34,143 nucleotides of DNA from CAYWWY01 sp964580185 (GTDB taxonomy: Bacteria > Thermotogota > Thermotogae > MWEM01), in NCBI GenBank assembly GCA_964580185.1, contig CAZOJQ010000033.1, positions 1-34,143 of the forward strand, in the 5' to 3' direction. This document shows positions 1 to 7,900 of this stretch, piece by piece; positions within the stretch are counted from its first letter, which is position 1; each line of letters starts with the position of its first letter. A program made the translations under genes and the position numbers. Under the pieces are notes generated by a model. It saw only the letters and a program-made list of their open reading frames with translations, did no database searches and was not told the DNA's origin.

Positions 1-31
1 TGTTTATTCTAGGATAAGAATCGTAATAGGA

Positions 32-943
32 TTACAAGATGTATCGATCGTAGGTAAGATCCGGGTCTTCTTCGAACTGCTGTAATGTGGCTACAAAAGG
101 GTTCCAATCCATTTCCAATGGAGTAAGGGGCGTGAAGTGAAAGGCGACACATCGCCCGAGATCAATGATGACCTCTTTCCGATCTGTCATTTCAAATTGC
201 GGAAAGCTTTGCCTGAACGATTCTACCGACATATTCTGAACGAAACTCATCCCTTGTTGTTCTTCCGCAATTTCGATATCCTGTGCAAGTGGCTCGCCCT
301 TGTTCCACTGCCCGAAGTATTCCAAATGACCATCATTATCGTACAGTTTGCCTTCACCATGGCGTAAGCCATCCTTCCAATTTCCCTGGTACGCTAGGCC
401 CCCTTCTTCATAGTACGCCTTTCCTGATCCATGCGATTGACCATCTTCAAAACTGCCTTCATACCAGATCAAACCGTTTGAATGGTATTTGATTCCCTGA
501 CCATGGGGTTTCCCTTCCTTCCATTGCCCCTGGTAGGCCAATCCACCTTCAGGGTGGTACTGCCTTCCCTCTCCTTCTTCTCTCCCTACGGAAAAAGACC
601 CTTCATATATCCAATGCCCCTGAGAGTCATACAACTTCCCTAAACCGTGGAATCGATTTGCTTTCCATTCTCCCTCATACAGGATATTTCCTTTTTCATC
701 ATACTGCTTCCCTTCTCCATTCCGTTCACCATCTTTCCATTCCCCCTCATACCACAGGCTTCCACTCGGGTGAAAGGCTTTTCCCCAGCCATGAGGGCGA
801 TTGTCTGCCCATTGACCCTGGTAGTGCAAGGTTTCCGTGCGCATATACCATAACTGGCCTTCGCCATTTAAACTACCCGACACCATGTCGCCTTCATAAG
901 CCTTTTTTTGATCAGGGAATAGGATTTGCACCCGTTCTTTCAT
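32..943 (-). CDS. MORN-repeat protein
   Basis: A 303-residue protein made mostly of about nine MORN-type repeats of 22-23 residues (residues about 14-225). Each has the pattern Y-x-G-x-W/F, a G/H-x-G pair, then K-x-Y/F, for example YEGEWKDGERNGEG. MORN repeats form an elongated beta-hairpin array, usually a scaffold or surface-binding platform. The last 75 residues are not repeat-like and are of unknown function. No signal peptide or membrane segment is visible, so it is probably cytoplasmic. The ATG start at 943 is supported by an AGAGGTGA ribosome binding site 6 bases upstream. An extended -10 promoter and the terminator of the upstream flagellin gene show that it is its own transcription unit. 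It lies directly downstream of a flagellin gene, but a flagellar role is only inference from position. Confidence 0.85.
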   Translation of the reverse strand: MKERVQILFPDQKKAYEGDMVSGSLNGEGQLWYMRTETLHYQGQWADNRPHGWGKAFHPSGSLWYEGEWKDGERNGEGKQYDEKGNILYEGEWKANRFHGLGKLYDSQGHWIYEGSFSVGREEGEGRQYHPEGGLAYQGQWKEGKPHGQGIKYHSNGLIWYEGSFEDGQSHGSGKAYYEEGGLAYQGNWKDGLRHGEGKLYDNDGHLEYFGQWNKGEPLAQDIEIAEEQQGMSFVQNMSVESFRQSFPQFEMTDRKEVIIDLGRCVAFHFTPLTPLEMDWNPFVATLQQFEEDPDLTYDRYIL

Positions 944-1039
944 TGCTGTTCACCTCTTCGATTTTCAACCATGCCTAATTATCGGAATCGTTAGCGATGG
1001 CTTGAATTACCGGTTTCCTTGTTCGTGGGATTCCATTGC

Positions 1040-1048
1040 ATTATAGCA
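1040..1048 (-). promoter_or_regulatory. Extended -10 promoter for the MORN gene
   Basis: On the minus strand the bases read TGCTATAAT, a perfect TATAAT with the TG extension. It starts about 97 bases upstream of the MORN start codon. No good -35 is visible; extended -10 promoters often tolerate that. It lies just downstream of the flagellin terminator, so transcription restarts here. Confidence 0.6.
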
Positions 1049-1058
1049 TAATTCGCTG

Positions 1059-1085
1059 AAAAAAAGACCCCCCAAAAGGGGGGTC
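1059..1085 (-). terminator. Rho-independent terminator of the 969-residue flagellin gene
   Basis: On the minus strand an 8-bp stem (GACCCCCC / GGGGGGTC) with a TTTT loop is followed by seven T residues. It begins 33 bases after the flagellin stop codon. This is a textbook intrinsic terminator and separates the flagellin from the MORN gene. Confidence 0.92.
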
Positions 1086-1118
1086 AATGCTGTCTTGCAG
1101 TAAAAAAGGAAACAAACC

Positions 1119-4028
1119 TTATCTCAGGAGCTGAAGGACATTCTGAGGAAGCTGATTGGCTTGAGCCAGCATGGCGTTGGCAGACTGAAGCAGGATCTGC
1201 TGCTTGGTGAAATTCATGATCTCCCATGCCATATCAGCGTCACGGATTCGGGATTCAGCTGCGGTCAGGTTCTCCATGGTCACACCCAGGTTGTTGATGG
1301 TGTGTTCCAATCGGTTCTGCAAAGCTCCAAGCTTGGAGCGTTCACTAGAAACCATACCGATCGCATTGTCTAATCTACCGATCGCTTGGTTGGCCAAGGG
1401 GTTACTGGTTACCTGTAAACCAGAGATTCCCAAAGCCCGGCTGCTCATGTTACCGATACCCATTCCGATGTCCTGTTTCTGATTGGCCCCAATGTGATAG
1501 ACATTCGTGCGATCTGCAAGGTGAACGAAGGTTGTGCTCATGTTGGCAGCGCCCCCTTCGAAGATAAAGTTTTTCGTTTCTTCATTCCAAGAAACTCGAA
1601 CTCCTTCACTTGAAGCGAACTGAACATCCACATTCTGGTGAACAACACCAATCAGTTTGTTTTCGGAAAGCTGTACGTTCTCAGCAACGACTTTATCGTT
1701 ATGGACTTCGCGAACAGTTACCGTGTAGTAGTTGTTTCGGGCGTTCTGGATGGTGGTGAGACTGAGGGCGTTGATGGTGGCGTCATCGCCGACAAAAGTG
1801 ATCTTTCCTTCGTTTCCGGCAATGGCGCTTCGGATGACAAAGGTACCCTTCAAGGCTTCCAACCCAGTATCTCCGTCTTGGTAATTGTCATACACATACG
1901 ATACAAACTTATCAGCGTGGTCGTCTTTATTGAGCTCATGCACATTGAGCTGGCCCAACCCAACACCAATCGCGTGATTGAGTTTCTGAGCGACATCATC
2001 GATCGTATCGGCTTCCGATAAGGTAAAGGTTGCCCGTTTTCCATCCCCTTGTACCAAAGTGATGGTCTGAGGGGTTTCCAAGATGAAATTCCCGCTGGCA
2101 TCCCAGAATCGGTCGATGTCGTAGAGGCGGGTATTTCCATGCGCGATGTCACCGAGAGCACCCGTGGGATTCTGCAAAAGCCGTCCATCGATCTCAAGCA
2201 GATTCTGTTTCATGTAACCCATGTCATCGATAAATTCTACATCCCAGTTTCCTGCCGATCCGCTTACCCTTACATTCCCTGCTCCAATCGTGCTTAGCGC
2301 TTCCAAAGCCGCTTGGACATCAGCAGTGGTGGCGTCGTAGGCAATGGCATCAGTGGTTGCAGTGCCATAACTCTGCACCGTTTGAACGGAAAGAGTATGG
2401 TCAGCAGTCATGTACATAATGATGTTGGAGTCTTCTACAGAGGCATCAAACCGAATTCGGAATTGGCCTGTTTGGGTTTCTTCCACCTCGACCATACCCG
2501 CGCCATACAAACCCTCCAACTCAGCAAGGAGAGTAGCGGTTGTCATCGCGGAAGCTTCGATTCCTGTGGTCGGGGCTCCGGTTCCAATTCTGAAAAGGAT
2601 ATTGCTGCTTCCTGCAGACACATTGGACACATCCAACACTTTCACTTCAGAGACAGTATGGGTCAGGGTAAAGGTTCCGCCTGTGGCTCCTTCGATTTTT
2701 ACGTTTTGGATCGCGTTGGCAAAATCTGCAAGAACCGCTCTGTTTTGTAGATCGCTTGTTGTAAATAGCGCGGAACCTGTGGTACCCGCAGCAGACAGAT
2801 TGCTCAATTGCACTGCTGCGCTATAGACACCGATCGTTGCTGCAGCACTATCCAGTTTATTTTGAATCAGAGCTTGTAAGTCAGTGGCAGTGATTCCTGC
2901 GGTTCCGATCGTTACATACAGGGTCTGGGTTCCAGTATCGACATACGAAGCCGCAGCAGTCCCAGAAATGAGACGAACGTTTAAATCATTGCTTCCAGAA
3001 ATGTTTCCGATCCTGATCGCATCAATACCTTGAGGCACTCCATATGCCATTACTTCTCCGGATATGGTACCGAGCACTGTAAACACTTGTGCGCCTTCAG
3101 TTGCGGAAACTACAAAACTTCCCGCAGCCGTAAACAAGGATTCCAGAGCGCTTTGAATGAGGGTTGCTGCCTCGGCTGTAGTTGATGCAGTAGTAACATA
3201 CACAAGGATTTCATTTGCTTCAGCATTGTACGAGGTTGAAGCGCTTGTTTCTCCAACGAGAATAGAAACCTTAATGTTTGACATAACATTCTCGTTTTGA
3301 GTATAGACTGTAATAAAGGCTGATCCAGCTCCGCCGCCTGTCACAATGGTAGGAGCGGATTCTCCTATCGTCAGATAGGCAATCCCTCCGAACTGGCCTT
3401 CCTGGGTTTCTGCTACTTCCGCAGTGGAGCCAACGTGTTTGATCTTAAAGATGTCTGTCTTTTGGACTTCGTTCAGACCGGGTGAGGATTCGATTTCGAG
3501 CTTGTAGTTTCCACCGCCCGGCGCTTTCTGTCCGAATTGGTCAAGCACCCGCAACCCGTCACGCATGAAGATTTGGGTGGTGAGCTTGTCGGAAGAAACC
3601 AGGGCCGATGTGGACCCGTCCAGAAGTTTCTTGTTGTTGAATTCTGTGGTGGCGCTGATCCGGTCAATCTCTTCCACCAACTGGTTGATTTCCTTTTGGA
3701 TCTCCATTCGATCTTGAGAGGTGTACGTGTCGTTGGCCGCTTGGACCGCCAATTCCCTCATCCTCTGCAAAATCGCGTGGGTTTCGTTCAAGCCCCCTTC
3801 TGCTGTTTGAACCATTGAAATCCCGTCTTGCGCGTTCCGAATCGCTTGGTTCAATCCTCGTACCTGAGCCCGCATCTTTTCACTGATTGCCAGCCCTGCC
3901 GCGTCGTCTGCAGCGCGGTTGATCCGCAATCCTGTGGACAGTTTTTCCAACGATTTAGCCATCTGTCCGCTGATCAAGGTGCTGTTTCTCCACGCATTCA
4001 ATGCCGGAATGTTGTGATAAATCCGCAT
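1119..4028 (-). CDS. Flagellin with large central insert (969 aa)
   Basis: Filament protein exported by the flagellar type III system. Residues 1 to about 140 form the conserved N-terminal D0/D1 helices (LSTGLRINRAADDAAGLAIS, then NAQDGISMVQTAEG). Residues from about 844 (HIGANQKQD) to 969 form the C-terminal D1/D0 (NRLEHTINNLGVTMEN, SRIRDADMA). Typical flagellins are about 270-500 residues, so this one is roughly twice normal. The central region, about 200-620, contains repeated beta-rich modules with a short helix (TLYVTIGTAG...DLQALIQNKL; DATTADVQAALEALS). Residues about 634-840 form a D2-like domain (DASGNFILETPQ) shared with the giant flagellin next door. The ATG start at 4028 has an AAGGAGGT ribosome binding site 8 bases away. 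The gene has a sigma-28-type promoter, a structured leader and its own terminator. It is probably fliC/hag in function. Confidence 0.95.
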   Translation of the reverse strand: MRIYHNIPALNAWRNSTLISGQMAKSLEKLSTGLRINRAADDAAGLAISEKMRAQVRGLNQAIRNAQDGISMVQTAEGGLNETHAILQRMRELAVQAANDTYTSQDRMEIQKEINQLVEEIDRISATTEFNNKKLLDGSTSALVSSDKLTTQIFMRDGLRVLDQFGQKAPGGGNYKLEIESSPGLNEVQKTDIFKIKHVGSTAEVAETQEGQFGGIAYLTIGESAPTIVTGGGAGSAFITVYTQNENVMSNIKVSILVGETSASTSYNAEANEILVYVTTASTTAEAATLIQSALESLFTAAGSFVVSATEGAQVFTVLGTISGEVMAYGVPQGIDAIRIGNISGSNDLNVRLISGTAAASYVDTGTQTLYVTIGTAGITATDLQALIQNKLDSAAATIGVYSAAVQLSNLSAAGTTGSALFTTSDLQNRAVLADFANAIQNVKIEGATGGTFTLTHTVSEVKVLDVSNVSAGSSNILFRIGTGAPTTGIEASAMTTATLLAELEGLYGAGMVEVEETQTGQFRIRFDASVEDSNIIMYMTADHTLSVQTVQSYGTATTDAIAYDATTADVQAALEALSTIGAGNVRVSGSAGNWDVEFIDDMGYMKQNLLEIDGRLLQNPTGALGDIAHGNTRLYDIDRFWDASGNFILETPQTITLVQGDGKRATFTLSEADTIDDVAQKLNHAIGVGLGQLNVHELNKDDHADKFVSYVYDNYQDGDTGLEALKGTFVIRSAIAGNEGKITFVGDDATINALSLTTIQNARNNYYTVTVREVHNDKVVAENVQLSENKLIGVVHQNVDVQFASSEGVRVSWNEETKNFIFEGGAANMSTTFVHLADRTNVYHIGANQKQDIGMGIGNMSSRALGISGLQVTSNPLANQAIGRLDNAIGMVSSERSKLGALQNRLEHTINNLGVTMENLTAAESRIRDADMAWEIMNFTKQQILLQSANAMLAQANQLPQNVLQLLR

Positions 4029-4036
4029 AGCTTTCT

Positions 4037-4075
4037 ACCTCCTTGTTTTGATGATTCCCACCGTCCGTTGGTGGG
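4037..4075 (-). promoter_or_regulatory. Flagellin leader: stem-loop with GGA loop plus Shine-Dalgarno (CsrA-like site)
   Basis: In the minus-strand leader, a perfect 6-bp stem CCCACC/GGTGGG (4057-4062 with 4070-4075) presents the 7-base loop AACGGAC. The Shine-Dalgarno AAGGAGGT at 4037-4044 provides a second GGA, 12 bases further on. Seen in the sequence: the hairpin and the two GGA motifs. Known: CsrA binds GGA in hairpin loops and in the Shine-Dalgarno of the Bacillus hag leader and represses flagellin translation until FliW removes it. Inference: this leader is a CsrA target. No csrA or fliW gene lies in the window. On the plus strand the same hairpin is followed by T6, but no plus-strand gene ends there. 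Confidence 0.5.
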
Positions 4076-4111
4076 CGTTTTTTCCTCTGGCCAGAGAGGT
4101 TCTTATCCCAA

Positions 4112-4138
4112 ATATCGGCAGACCTTAAGGAAACTTGA
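4112..4138 (-). promoter_or_regulatory. Sigma-28 (FliA/SigD) promoter of the 969-residue flagellin
   Basis: The minus strand reads TCAAGTTT, 11 bases, GCCGATAT. The class-3 flagellar consensus is TAAAGTTT, 11 bases, GCCGATAA, so 14 of 16 positions match at exact spacing. The predicted start is near 4105, which gives a leader of about 77 bases containing the GGA hairpin. Confidence 0.85.
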
Positions 4139-4164
4139 ATTTCTCCCGCCTTTAGGAAAATCAG

Positions 4165-4192
4165 TTATGATGAGGGATAACTATGGTATAAT
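4165..4192 (+). promoter_or_regulatory. Housekeeping-type promoter reading toward the 96-residue ORF
   Basis: TTATGA, 16 bases, then TATAAT preceded by TGG (extended -10) on the plus strand. It lies back to back with the sigma-28 promoter of the flagellin gene. It would start transcription near 4199, about 190 bases before the small gene at 4391. The stretch 4199-4390 otherwise shows no convincing gene. Confidence 0.6.
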
Positions 4193-4390
4193 CGATCGCG
4201 GCCGATCCATAATCGGGGTATCCTTCTTTTTGGGGAAGGACTGGATGGCTTGCGTTACCGGATTCATTCATTTGGGCCAAACGATTCCCGATCCCTTGGA
4301 AGAGGTTGATGATCAAATCGAAGGCCAGACGAACTGACAGTATCTCAATACAATCGTCTAAATAAAGGCCTATTTAGAAAGGGTGATGAA

Positions 4391-4681
4391 ATGCTTCTGG
4401 ATGAAGGCATGTTCGTGCAGATTCATTCTTTGGAAAAGGACAAGAGCGAGATCGACAAGAAACGGATAATCAATATGTTCCAATCGCCATTCTTGAAAGA
4501 AATCCTTGTCGTAACCGCAAAAGACAACCTCGAAACTGCCCGTACGGGAACCATGTCCGATCCTGAGATCAAAAAACAGAACGAAGGCGCTTTGACCGAC
4601 GCGGCCACAGAGTATATCGATCTGGTGGTAAAACATGTGATCCAACCTACCTTTTTGAGGTATATCAATCCGAAGGAATAA
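4391..4681 (+). CDS. Small uncharacterised protein between the two flagellin genes (96 aa)
   Basis: I do not recognise this family. The 96 residues are charged (rich in K, E and D), with no signal peptide or membrane segment, and look soluble and partly helical. A start at ATG 4391 is supported by AAAGGGTGA just upstream and a good promoter at 4165-4192. The antisense frame (4370-4714) is open too, but its composition (many F, C, R and H) looks non-biological, so I prefer the plus strand. The gene lies alone in the divergent flagellin intergenic region, so a flagellin-linked role (chaperone, regulator, assembly factor) is plausible from position only. It does not resemble FliS, FliW, CsrA, FlgM or FlaG as I know their signature motifs. 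Confidence 0.6.
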   Translation: MLLDEGMFVQIHSLEKDKSEIDKKRIINMFQSPFLKEILVVTAKDNLETARTGTMSDPEIKKQNEGALTDAATEYIDLVVKHVIQPTFLRYINPKE

Positions 4682-4704
4682 GCGATAAGACTCGGTGTAC
4701 CAAA

Positions 4705-4731
4705 AAGAAAACAAGTAAAAAAAGCCGATAC
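4705..4731 (+). promoter_or_regulatory. Distal sigma-28-like -10 upstream of the giant flagellin
   Basis: GCCGATAC at 4724-4731 matches the sigma-28 -10 at seven of eight positions. The -35 at the expected distance is A-rich but poor (AAGA in place of TAAA). If used, it would give a leader of about 185 bases. Confidence 0.35.
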
Positions 4732-4859
4732 TCCAACTTTTTCGCAGGATATCCCGACAGTGGAATTCTTCTGCTATAAAGAAGTTTCTTCTTCCGATGA
4801 TTTACCTACTGCTGCTTCGAGATCTTTTACCTAAGAAGATAGGAGTGAAAACGATCAGC

Positions 4860-4887
4860 TAAAGCAACAATCCATTCCGACCGATAC
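4860..4887 (+). promoter_or_regulatory. Proximal sigma-28-like promoter of the giant flagellin
   Basis: TAAAGCAA, 12 bases, then ACCGATAC. The TAAA box is perfect and the CCGATA core is intact, with spacing one base longer than ideal. The predicted start is near 4894, about 30 bases before the ATG. The transcript would begin at a weak hairpin (CCGAG/CTTGG, 4893-4911) that overlaps the GGAGG ribosome binding site at 4910-4914. It competes with the distal GCCGATAC site as the real promoter. Confidence 0.5.
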
Positions 4888-4923
4888 TACCGCCGAGGGA
4901 AAGTTTCTTGGAGGTGGTTCTCG

Positions 4924-7900
4924 ATGATCATCAGTCACAATGCAGCGGCTTTTGTTGCATGGCGACAGGTGGCCAGAAACGCGAATAAAATGCCGGTTCA
5001 TCTTGAGCGAATCACTACTGGGCTTCGGATCAATCGGAGTGCTGATGATGCAGCAGGGTTGGCAATCAGTGAAAAGATGCGGGCTCAGGTTCGAGGATTG
5101 AACCAAGCGATACGCAACGCCCAAGACGGGATTTCTATGATTCAGACGGCTGAAGGGGCGCTCCAAGAATCGCATGAGGTACTCAAGCGGATGAGGGAAC
5201 TGCTGGTTCAAGCTGCAGACGACACCTATACAATGGAAGACCGGATGAAGATCAACGACGAGATTCAAAACCTGAAAAAGAATCTGGATGAGATCGCCCA
5301 ACACACGGAGTTCAACACGATGAAGCTTCTGGACGGCTCTGCCTCTTTGAGGGTTTCCAGCAGCTCGAATTTGGTCGAGTTTGTGTCGGGGCAGAACCAT
5401 TTGGTGATGAATGCGGCTGATAGTTTGCTTACCCAGTCTTCTGGTGCCCTTCGATTGGATATGGAGATCAGCGGAGGCGCCAGCCAAGTGCAGAACTCCC
5501 ACATCTACAACCAGATCAACGGTACGGTTTCCGATGGGGTTCAAAAGTCTCCGGAAAGCGGGAAGTATTCCGGACTGGTAGCCTTCAAAGCTACCGGTCT
5601 GAAAGAAGAATCCTATTTGATTGAAAGCCGAGAGGTTCCCTTCGGAGGGATCTATTATCTGGACGGGTTTGGAAACGAGACTTCAACTCCCGATACTGTC
5701 TTGGGAATCACTTCGATGGATGTGACCCCTACCCCCAATATCGTGGCATTTGGCGACTACGAGATCACCCCTGCCAAGGAAGTACCCTTCATGGCGATTT
5801 TTGATGATTACCCCAATTCCATGAATGACCTGATCCGTGGGGTGGGTTCCACAGGAAGGGACAACATCGATGTACGGATGGATGTGGTTTCTTCCCAGGG
5901 AGTCGTGAATGCGCAGACTGAAGTGGCTTGGGTAGACATAGGCGGATCCGGAGGGGGGACGATCGTGGATGTTGATCCTGCCGGGTTTGTGTTTCCCGAA
6001 GATGTGGCTTTCCAAACCGATGTGGCTTTCAACACCAACGTATTCACACACTTTCGGGTAAATGCCCTGGATCCTCGAGATCTTCTGGCTTCTGATATCC
6101 AAGCGATATCGTCTTATGTTTCTGCAATCGGATCGGAAGTAGATATGGAGTTGACCTATAAGTCCGAAGCAGGGGCTCAGGTGAATATGGCATTGGATTA
6201 TCGCACTTCTACGGCCTCCCAAGTGGAAATGGAGCTCACCTATCAGACTGCATCCGTCAGCCGGGTCGGAGTAGAAGCCACCTACCAAGCCAAACCATCT
6301 GAGACCCTTTCGTTCGATACAACCTACGTCCTTCCACCCACCTATAACGTGACCATCGTAAAAGCAGGTTCCGGTGATTCCCTTGGAACTGTCAATATTG
6401 GAGGACTGGATATCGCTAACGCACGATTGGCGCTTCAAAATTATCACAACGTATTCAACCCGAATAATATCGATTTTGTCATAGAATCGGTAGGTGGAAG
6501 ATACCGTATTCGGGTGGATAACAATCATGGAGAAGCCATCCGGATATCCGATGACCAATCCAATCAACTGGGAATAAGCTCAGTTGATAACCTCGCGCAA
6601 GGAGCCTCTCGGACTGGAGCGCTTCAAGACTATTATACCCGAACAACAGTAGATGTAAGCGGGCAAACCATTGCAGAAATTGCTGCTACCTTGAATGGTT
6701 CTTTTGGGGGAAAAGGTTTGGTTTTCGACGTTGTTGGTCCCGCAGATGGAACAAGACTCAGGATTGATAACACAGGTTCGCATAATGCCCTGATCGTTGG
6801 GGATGGCGCAGGAGATTCTGTGGAAACGGAACTGGGTCTGAATGGGTATAATCGCACAGCGGGGAGCGGACTTTGGGATGATGGGCAATCTGTCTTCCAC
6901 AATCACACCTTTGAAATCGACATCAGCAATCAGTTTTTGCAGACCGGGGTCGGTGGTTTTTTGGATATCGTTCAAGATGCCATCAATGCGCAGGCTGTGG
7001 CTGATTTACCCATATCTGGACTTACGGCCACGACAGGGGGCGGAACGCTTCGGGGGTTTACCGTGAACAATGGATCGCCATATCGGCTTACCTTTTCCGA
7101 TGTGGTCGGTGGAGACTGGGATCTTCTGAACATGACCAATTCGATCAGCAGAAGCGGGAACCGGTCTTCGAATGCGGTTTATCATAACCATACCTTCTCT
7201 GCAAATGTCAGCAACCAGAGTTTGTCCCAAATTCGCCTGTCTCTTCGAAATGCCTTATCGACTGTTTTAACCAATGACGGGATCTCGAATCCGGTCACCG
7301 AAGACAGTGTCTTCCAACTAGAAAACGGGTCTGGAAACTTGGATCGAATCCTCATTCAAAATAGCGGCGTGGCGGATACTCGGTATCAGCTTAAGATCAA
7401 CAGCCATACGGGCGCGATTTCCAACGAACTGAATCTGGTTTCGACGATCGAACGGGGAGCCAGTTATGCGGGCGGGCATTTGGTTCATCACAATAATGTC
7501 CTTTTGATCAATGATATCGGAGACCGTGATCTCGATGAAATCGCAACGACTCTGCAAGATCGGCTGGTTTCAATGTTGGATCAGGACGAGTTGGCCAATC
7601 CGGGTGGTTCTACATTTATCCGCGCCGTCCATCCTTCTTTGGGTAACTTAAACCGGATCGAGATCCGAAATACTGCCGGTGCGAACACAAGTTATGCGAT
7701 CTCCCTGTTGGACGCGGTTGGGGGTATGGCCAATCAACTGAACCTTCACAATACCGTGACAAACAGAAACACCACAACGGTTTCTCACGGGGTGTATTAT
7801 CGGCATATCCGCCGAATTGGTGTTGGGGATAGAGATTTGGAGGAGGTTCGTACACTTCTGCAAGCCAATCTCCAAACTCTAGTCAACAACGATCAGATTG

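Noticed and set aside
4057..4083. Plus-strand reading of the leader hairpin followed by T6 as an intrinsic terminator.
   Set aside because: No plus-strand gene ends upstream; the same bases make better sense as a minus-strand flagellin leader element, although dual use against antisense transcription cannot be excluded.
4245..4337. A 30-codon plus-strand ORF downstream of the promoter at 4165-4192, with GGGGAAGGA just before its ATG.
   Set aside because: Spacing to the ribosome site is only about 4 bases and the peptide has no recognisable feature; too short to support from one sequence.
4370..4714. A 114-residue minus-strand ORF antisense to the 96-residue gene.
   Set aside because: Composition is rich in F, C, R and H without motifs, and the plus-strand frame has the promoter and ribosome site; treated as a shadow.
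5683..6567. Long minus-strand ORFs (up to about 350 residues) inside the giant flagellin gene, also at 9406-10470 and 8845-9390.
   Set aside because: They are antisense to an uninterrupted flagellin frame, have no family motifs, and arise from its codon usage.
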